Assembly (NCBI GenBank): GCA_964610155.1
Contig: CAZSUY010000018.1
Location: 1-8,816, forward strand
Source: JAFGBM01 sp964610155
GTDB taxonomy: Bacteria; Actinomycetota; Actinomycetes; Actinomycetales; Demequinaceae
DNA length: 8,816 nt
Direction of reading: 5' to 3'
The notes below the pieces were generated by a model, which saw only the letters and a program-made list of their open reading frames with translations, was not told the DNA's origin and did not search any database. The position numbers and the translations under genes are program-made. This document shows positions 4,902 to 8,816 of this stretch, one piece after another (the stretch's first letter is position 1; every line of letters begins with the position of its first letter).

Positions 4902-7166
4902 ATGAGTGAGAAGCATTCGACACGCGTCCGAGACCTCCTCGCCACCCTGACCCAGGAGGAGAAGCTCGCCCAACTCGTCGGCTTCTGGCAGGACGAGGCC
5001 GGCGATGTCGTCGCTCCGCTCCAGGGCGAGCTCAGTCCCAACGGCAGTCTCGCCGAAGCGAGCGTAAACGGACTCGGCCACCTCACCAGGGTGTATGGGA
5101 CCACACCCTACGATCCCGAGGAGAGAGCCGCGTGGCTCTGGTCCGAGCAACGGCGCCTCATCGCTGAGACCCGACCGGGGATTCCCGCCATCGTCCATGA
5201 GGAGTGCCTGACGGGGCTCGCAGCCTGGACCGCGGCCACCTTCCCCACTCCTCTGGCCTGGGGAGCATCCTTCGATCCCGACGCTGTCGAGCGCATGGCC
5301 GCACTCATCGGTCGTGACATGCATACTCTCGGGATCCACCAGGGTTTGGCCCCGGTGCTCGATGTCATCCAGGACCCTCGGTGGGGGCGAGTCGACGAGT
5401 GCATCTCCGAGGATCCCTATCTCGTCGGCGTGATCGGCACGGTATTCGTGCGTGGTCTGCAATCCTCTGGCGTGCATGCCACGGTCAAGCATTTCGCCGG
5501 CTACTCGGGAAGCAAAGCCGGACGGAACTTCGGTCCGGTGAGCGTCGGTCCACGCGAGTTCGCCGACGTCTTTCTTCTGCCCTTCGAGATGGCGATCCAC
5601 GACGGCGGCGCGAAAAGTGTGCTCCACTCCTATACGGACGTCGACGGCGTGGCCATTGCCGGGGATCGGTCGCTGCTCAACGATCTGCTCCGGGATCAGT
5701 GGGGTTTCGACGGCGTCGTCGTCGCCGACTATTTCGGCGTCGCGTTCCTCCACCTGTTGCACGAGGTCGCCAAGGACAGGCGTGAGGCCGCCGCCCTAGC
5801 CCTCAATGCGGGGATCGATGTCGAACTACCATCGGGCGACGCCTACCTGAGCCCCCTAGTCGAGGCCATCGAGGCGGGAGAGGTCTCAATGGAGACGGTC
5901 GACCGTTCCGTTCTGCGCGTGCTTACCCAGAAGGAAGGACTCGGCCTCCTCGATATGGACTTCGCCGGAGACCCTCCGACAGGTATCGATCTAGACTCAC
6001 CCGAGCATCGAGCCCTCGCACTCGAGATAGCCGGCAAGAGCGTCGTTCTGTTGTCGAACAATGGGATTCTCCCGCTGGCCCCGAAGGCCAAGGGGCGCAC
6101 TATCGCGGCCATCGGACCCAACATGGACCGGCCCGCCGCCATGTTCGGGTGTTATTCCTTCGTCAACCATGTGCTCGCTCAACGACCGGGGACGCCCTTC
6201 GGCTTCGAGGTGCCGTCACTGGTGGAGGCCCTTCGCGAGGAGTTCGACGGACCTATCACGATGGTCGATGGCTGCGACGTCAATAGCGACGATGTTTCGC
6301 GAATCGCCGAGGCGGTTGCGACTGCCAAGCAAGCGGATGTCGCCATCGTCGCCGCGGGGGATCACGCGGGACTGTTTGGGCGCGGCACCGTGGGTGAGGG
6401 ATGCGATCGCGACTCCCTAGAACTCCCAGGCGTGCAGCGTCGCCTCATCGAGGCGGTTCTCGATACGGGCACCCCCGTCGTGCTCGTGCTTCTCACGGGC
6501 CGGCCCTATGCCATCGATTGGGCGCTCGAAAGATGCGCGGCGGTCCTCCAGGCTTTCTTTCCCGGTGAGGAAGGATCGCGAGCCTTGGCCCGGATTCTCT
6601 CGGGCGCGGTGAATCCGTCGGGTTGTCTCCCGGTGTCCATGCCGGTATCCGTCGGCGCCCAACCATACTCGTATCTCCACCCGCCGCTCGGCATCGGTGC
6701 GGCGGTCACGATCCTCGACGCCAAACCGACCTTGCCCTTCGGCTTCGGCCTGAGTTACACCACCTTCTCCCATTCTGACCTCAAGGTCGCGGACACGGCC
6801 CCAACCGATGGGGCCATCACGGTATCGGTTGCGACGGCCAACACCGGAGCGGTGGCGGGGGAGAATGTCGTGCAGGTCTATGGTCGCGTCCGTTACGCTT
6901 CGGTCACCCGTCCCGTGGCCCAGCTCCTGGGCTTCACCCGCGTGTCCCTGGAACCCGGAGCGTCGGCCACGGTCATCTTCGAGATCCCGACCGCACGGTT
7001 GGCCTACAGCAATCGCGACTTCGTCCGCGTCGTGGAGCCACGCACGGTCGAGGTGTGGGTGGGGACGAGCACCGAGCGCTCAGTGGAGACGTCGATCACG
7101 CTCTTGGGCGACGTTCATGTCATTGGCCCCGACTCGCCCCGCTTGACCACGGCGACGGTCTCCTAA
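4902..7166 (+). CDS. Cytoplasmic glycoside hydrolase family 3 enzyme (beta-xylosidase/beta-glucosidase)
   Basis: 754 residues. The ATG at 4902 follows the permease stop by eight bases, with a weak AAGGGA (4885-4890) upstream. The N-terminal (beta/alpha)8 domain contains DPRWGRVDE (158-166), KHFAGYS (from Lys196) and GFDGVVVADYFGV, in which Asp276 is the expected catalytic nucleophile. The second alpha/beta domain carries GEGCDRDSLELPG, where Glu499 is the likely acid/base by comparison with GEGYDR in Thermotoga Bgl3B. PFGFGLSYTTF (from Pro612) leads into a C-terminal fibronectin-III-like domain (about 630-745). There is no signal peptide, so it should cleave terminal beta-linked sugars from oligosaccharides imported by the transporter encoded just upstream. 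Operon position and size match intracellular BxlA beta-xylosidase of Streptomyces. The SYTDVDGVAIAGD and ADYF versions of the motifs recall the xylosidase-like GH3 branch, but beta-glucosidase or alpha-arabinofuranosidase activity is possible. Confidence 0.93.
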   Translation: MSEKHSTRVRDLLATLTQEEKLAQLVGFWQDEAGDVVAPLQGELSPNGSLAEASVNGLGHLTRVYGTTPYDPEERAAWLWSEQRRLIAETRPGIPAIVHEECLTGLAAWTAATFPTPLAWGASFDPDAVERMAALIGRDMHTLGIHQGLAPVLDVIQDPRWGRVDECISEDPYLVGVIGTVFVRGLQSSGVHATVKHFAGYSGSKAGRNFGPVSVGPREFADVFLLPFEMAIHDGGAKSVLHSYTDVDGVAIAGDRSLLNDLLRDQWGFDGVVVADYFGVAFLHLLHEVAKDRREAAALALNAGIDVELPSGDAYLSPLVEAIEAGEVSMETVDRSVLRVLTQKEGLGLLDMDFAGDPPTGIDLDSPEHRALALEIAGKSVVLLSNNGILPLAPKAKGRTIAAIGPNMDRPAAMFGCYSFVNHVLAQRPGTPFGFEVPSLVEALREEFDGPITMVDGCDVNSDDVSRIAEAVATAKQADVAIVAAGDHAGLFGRGTVGEGCDRDSLELPGVQRRLIEAVLDTGTPVVLVLLTGRPYAIDWALERCAAVLQAFFPGEEGSRALARILSGAVNPSGCLPVSMPVSVGAQPYSYLHPPLGIGAAVTILDAKPTLPFGFGLSYTTFSHSDLKVADTAPTDGAITVSVATANTGAVAGENVVQVYGRVRYASVTRPVAQLLGFTRVSLEPGASATVIFEIPTARLAYSNRDFVRVVEPRTVEVWVGTSTERSVETSITLLGDVHVIGPDSPRLTTATVS

Positions 7167-7184
7167 TGCAGCATCCCGGCGCAA

Positions 7185-7206
7185 CCGAGCGGGCGCTCGC
7201 GCTCGG
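7185..7206 (+). terminator. Weak hairpin after the glycosidase gene
   Basis: CCGAGCG (7185-7191) pairs perfectly with CGCTCGG (7200-7206) around an 8-base loop, 18 bases after the glycosidase stop. No T run follows. It might slow or partly end transcription before the ATPase gene, but hairpins of this size are common by chance in DNA this rich in GC. Confidence 0.25.
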
Positions 7207-7297
7207 GGCCCTGCCGGTGGACGACGCCGGTATCGAGACGGGCGGGGGCCCCGACTGTGGCAGGATTAGTCCGTTCGCACTCGTTGCGGGCGGGTCT

Positions 7298-7318
7298 GTG
7301 CAGACACCGCATCTGCAC
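7298..7318. promoter_or_regulatory. Inverted repeat in the ATPase gene leader
   Basis: GTGCAGA (7298-7304) and TCTGCAC (7312-7318) are perfect 7-bp arms separated by 7 bases, 50 bases before the ATPase start. It could be a regulator site or an RNA hairpin. It differs from the 1590-1607 operator, so the neighbouring LacI-family protein is not the obvious ligand. Confidence 0.3.
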
Positions 7319-7335
7319 TCTTCACTACGGATCGT

Positions 7336-7353
7336 CCGGCACGTTCCTGCCGG
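7336..7353 (+). promoter_or_regulatory. Hairpin just before the ATPase ribosome binding site
   Basis: CCGGCA (7336-7341) pairs with TGCCGG (7348-7353) around a 6-base loop and ends one base before GAAGGG (7355-7360), the Shine-Dalgarno 7 bases upstream of the ATPase ATG. It leaves the site itself free, so it might keep the leader open or stabilise the mRNA 5' end. Function is inferred only. Confidence 0.3.
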
Positions 7354-7367
7354 TGAAGGGATTAGTT

Positions 7368-8528
7368 ATGGCAACCGTTACCTATGATCACGCGACCCGC
7401 ATCTATCCGGGCGCGGATCGTCCCGCAGTTGACAAGCTCGACATCAAGATCGAAGACGGGGAGTTCCTCGTCCTCGTCGGGCCGTCGGGCTGTGGGAAAT
7501 CGACCTCGCTTCGCATGCTCGCGGGCCTCGAGAACATCGACGAAGGCTCGATCTGGGTGGGCGAACGCGACGTGACCCTCATACAGCCGAAGGATCGCGA
7601 CATCGCAATGGTGTTCCAGTCCTACGCCCTCTACCCCCACATGTCCGTCGCGGACAACATGGGGTTCGCCCTCAAGATCGCCGGAGTACCGAAGCCCAAG
7701 ATTCGCGAACGGGTTGAGGCCGCGGCGAAGATCCTCGACCTCACCGAGTACCTGGACCGACGCCCGGGGACGCTTTCCGGTGGTCAGCGCCAGCGCGTGG
7801 CCATGGGTCGCGCCATCGTGCGTCAGCCCCGGGTATTCCTCATGGACGAGCCCCTGTCCAACCTCGACGCCAAACTCCGTGTCCAGACGCGTACCCAGAT
7901 CGCCGCCCTGCAGCGACGCCTCGGGACCACGACCGTCTACGTCACGCACGACCAGATCGAGGCCTTGACCATGGGCGACCGGATCGCCGTTCTCAAGGAC
8001 GGTATCCTCCAGCAGATCGGCACGCCCCGGGAGATGTTCGACTTCCCCGAGAACGTGTTCGTGGCTGGCTTCATCGGGTCTCCTGCGATGAACATCGGGA
8101 CCTACCAGATCTTCGACGGGTTCGCCCAGATCGGTCGCGCTCGCATTCCCCTAACACGGGATACCACTGCGGCCCTAAAGGCTGAGGACAAGAACACGGT
8201 CGTCCTCGGGTTCCGCCCCGAGGCGATTGACCGTTCAACGGCCAATGCCGAGGGTGCGATTCCGATCCAGGTCGAGGCGGTCGAGGAGCTCGGCTCCGAC
8301 GCCTTTGTCTACGGTTCCATTCCGAACGAGTTCGGCGCCTCAGAGGAGTTCCACTTCACTGCGGGTGAGTCTCAGATCATCGTTCGCATCGACCCACGCG
8401 ATATCCCCAAGAAGGGCGACACCATGTGGGTGACGATTCGCAAGGAGGAGCAGCACGCCTTCTCGACGTCGACGGGCGAACGCCTGACCGGCGAGAAGAA
8501 GCACAGGCTGACTCCGGAGAAGAAGTAA
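7368..8528 (+). CDS. msiK: Multiple-sugar-import ABC transporter ATPase (MsiK/UgpC type)
   Basis: 386 residues, typical of the MalK/UgpC/MsiK group. The ATG at 7368 has GAAGGG 7 bases upstream and yields MATVTYDHATRIYPGA, the conserved start of actinobacterial MsiK proteins; the longer frame from 7257 has no family resemblance. Walker A GPSGCGKST is at 38-46, the Q-loop Gln at 84, the signature LSGGQRQ at 136-142, Walker B FLMDEP with Asp160-Glu161, the D-loop SNLDAKL, and the H-loop His at 194. The C-terminal portion from about residue 240, with GFIGSPAMN and LGFRPEAI, is the MalK-like OB/regulatory domain. It hydrolyses ATP on the cytoplasmic face to drive sugar permeases through their EAA loops. 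It should power the two permeases encoded upstream and, as MsiK does in Streptomyces, may serve other transporters. A 201-base gap with hairpins separates it from the glycosidase gene, so it may be expressed partly independently. Confidence 0.95.
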   Translation: MATVTYDHATRIYPGADRPAVDKLDIKIEDGEFLVLVGPSGCGKSTSLRMLAGLENIDEGSIWVGERDVTLIQPKDRDIAMVFQSYALYPHMSVADNMGFALKIAGVPKPKIRERVEAAAKILDLTEYLDRRPGTLSGGQRQRVAMGRAIVRQPRVFLMDEPLSNLDAKLRVQTRTQIAALQRRLGTTTVYVTHDQIEALTMGDRIAVLKDGILQQIGTPREMFDFPENVFVAGFIGSPAMNIGTYQIFDGFAQIGRARIPLTRDTTAALKAEDKNTVVLGFRPEAIDRSTANAEGAIPIQVEAVEELGSDAFVYGSIPNEFGASEEFHFTAGESQIIVRIDPRDIPKKGDTMWVTIRKEEQHAFSTSTGERLTGEKKHRLTPEKK

Positions 8529-8540
8529 CCGCCTGGTCGT

Positions 8541-8577
8541 GAAGGGTGGCGGACCGGTTCTCCGGGCCGCCCCCTTC
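8541..8577 (+). terminator. Strong hairpin terminator of the ATPase gene
   Basis: GAAGGG, GGCGG and CCGG on the left pair with CCGG, CCGCC and CCCTTC on the right around the loop TTCT, giving 15 base pairs with one bulged T and one A/G mismatch, 12 bases after the TAA stop. No T run follows, as is common for actinobacterial terminators. Confidence 0.7.
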
Positions 8578-8604
8578 CATGTCCGCATTCAGATGAGGGC
8601 TTTC

Positions 8605-8700
8605 CCGGCACGTCGCCGCGACGCTTTCGCTGATTCTCTCGACGTGCCGCAGCACCGCGAGTTTGTGGTTTGCTCGTCGCTCGATCTCTCGTTGAGACAT
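8605..8700 (-). pseudogene. Truncated transposase, first 32 codons only
   Basis: From the ATG at 8700-8698 the minus strand encodes MSQREIERRANHKLAVLRHV and then ERISESVAATCR. This resembles the N-terminal DNA-binding helix of IS481-group transposases whose usual text is LAVLRHVEE..GNVA.TCRYYGISR. After TCR (8605) the similarity stops and the expected YYGISR and the DDE catalytic core are missing, so it is inactive. GGAAGGA upstream would be its ribosome binding site. Family recognised from memory of the N-terminal motif, so the exact IS name is unknown. Confidence 0.55.
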
Positions 8701-8703
8701 GGA

Positions 8704-8725
8704 GTCTTCCTTCCAGTTGGAAGAC
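8704..8725. repeat. Inverted repeat in the transposase leader
   Basis: GTCTTCC (8704-8710) and GGAAGAC (8719-8725) are perfect 7-bp arms around 8 bases, just upstream of the truncated transposase start. On its transcript the hairpin would contain the Shine-Dalgarno region, a known style of translational control in insertion sequences; here it is inference. Confidence 0.3.
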
Positions 8726-8771
8726 CCACCTGTCAACAACCTCCATCAGTTTAAAAAGGTACCCCCGACAG

Positions 8772-8816
8772 TGTGTTCCATCAGGACATAGGAAACTCAT
8801 CTCTCAAGACATAGGA
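8772..8816 (+). mobile_element. Left end of an IS481-type insertion sequence, cut by the window edge
   Basis: The last 45 bases contain TCAGGACATAGGA (8781-8793) and TCAAGACATAGGA (8804-8816), 12 of 13 bases identical and 23 bases apart. A TGT-beginning end followed by two spaced copies of a (G/A)GACATAGG box is what I recall of actinobacterial IS481-family termini, where the repeats bind transposase. The transposase gene would lie beyond the window on the plus strand. It starts almost exactly where the other IS remnant ends. Confidence 0.5.

Larger units (their letters stand above)
7166..7387 (+). pseudogene. Probable decayed alanine racemase fragment, in-frame 73-codon ORF
   Basis: An open frame starts with ATG overlapping the glycosidase stop (TAATG) and ends with TGA 20 bases inside the ATPase gene. 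Its product contains GALPVDDAG, GRISPFALV, LHSSLRIVRH and VPAGEGISYGNRY (from 7343). The last resembles the alanine racemase motif usually written VPAG.GVSYG followed by a tyrosine-containing strand. SPFA, placed before an L.S segment, also matches the order in that family (YGLSPF, then P..L.S). The rest of the enzyme, including the PLP-lysine region and the catalytic tyrosine region, is absent, so it cannot be active. Codons of the last block overlap the ATPase start and first residues. It may be a recombination scar that now serves as the ATPase leader, or a small translated ORF coupled to the glycosidase. I recognise the motif from memory and could not run an alignment. Confidence 0.45.
8605..8770 (-). 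mobile_element. Remnant of an insertion sequence, one end plus transposase start
   Basis: Read on the minus strand, a possible terminus TGTCGGGGGT (8770-8761) leads through a 70-base leader to the truncated transposase start at 8700. The piece ends near 8605, close to the terminator of the ATPase gene, with the rest of the element deleted. TGT-beginning ends fit the IS481/IS3-type group, but only one end is present so the terminal repeat cannot be checked. Confidence 0.38.

Noticed and set aside
4800..5762. 320-codon minus-strand open frame opposite the GH3 gene
   Set aside because: It lies wholly antisense to strongly conserved GH3 and permease coding, has no recognisable domain, and open antisense frames are common in GC-rich coding DNA.
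7204..7255. GGGGCC/GGCCCC inverted repeat downstream of the glycosidase gene
   Set aside because: The arms are about 38 bases apart and made only of G and C; likely compositional.
7362..7949. 195-codon minus-strand open frame opposite the ATPase
   Set aside because: Antisense shadow of the conserved nucleotide-binding domain.

Overview
The window is GC-rich, uses GTG starts, has a lipobox-type binding protein, an MsiK-like ATPase and IS481-type ends. Together these point to a high-GC actinobacterium; the genus cannot be read from the sequence. The core is a complete, intact cassette for importing and hydrolysing a small oligosaccharide. It has the layout of the Streptomyces bxlR-bxlEFGA locus (xylobiose uptake plus intracellular family 3 beta-xylosidase), followed by a multiple-sugar-import ATPase gene. 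Both flanks are made of broken genes and mobile-element debris.

Left flank (1-555): a 43-base 3' portion of a tRNA-Pro(GGG) gene on the minus strand starts exactly at the anticodon loop, the footprint expected of a tRNA-targeting integrase (att site). Positions 56-183 hold nothing I can assign. Positions 184-555 carry a decayed 3' part of a xylulokinase gene with frame changes and an internal deletion, convergent with and touching the end of the regulator gene.

Core (552-7166): a LacI-family repressor gene (minus strand, GTG start, possibly leaderless) is divergent from a four-gene plus-strand operon. The operon encodes a lipoprotein solute-binding protein, two MalF/MalG-type permeases and a cytoplasmic GH3 glycosidase. 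A perfect 18-bp palindrome of LacI-operator type lies between the divergent genes. A hairpin at the binding protein/permease junction covers the Shine-Dalgarno and start of the first permease gene, which would keep the binding protein in excess.

Right part (7166-8816): a 73-codon open frame that looks like a decayed alanine racemase fragment separates the glycosidase from the ATPase gene and runs into its start codon. The ATPase gene (7368-8528) is intact, with all nucleotide-binding motifs, and is followed by a strong hairpin terminator. The window ends in two nearly abutting insertion-sequence ends: a remnant of one element with only the first 32 codons of its transposase (minus strand), and the beginning of another IS481-type element that continues past the window.

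Proposed working: the repressor senses the imported sugar or its product and releases the divergent promoters. The binding protein captures the oligosaccharide, the two permeases with the MsiK-type ATPase import it, and the GH3 enzyme cleaves it in the cytoplasm. Xylo-oligosaccharide is the best guess for substrate, from operon layout and the adjacent xylulokinase remnant. It is not proven by the sequence.
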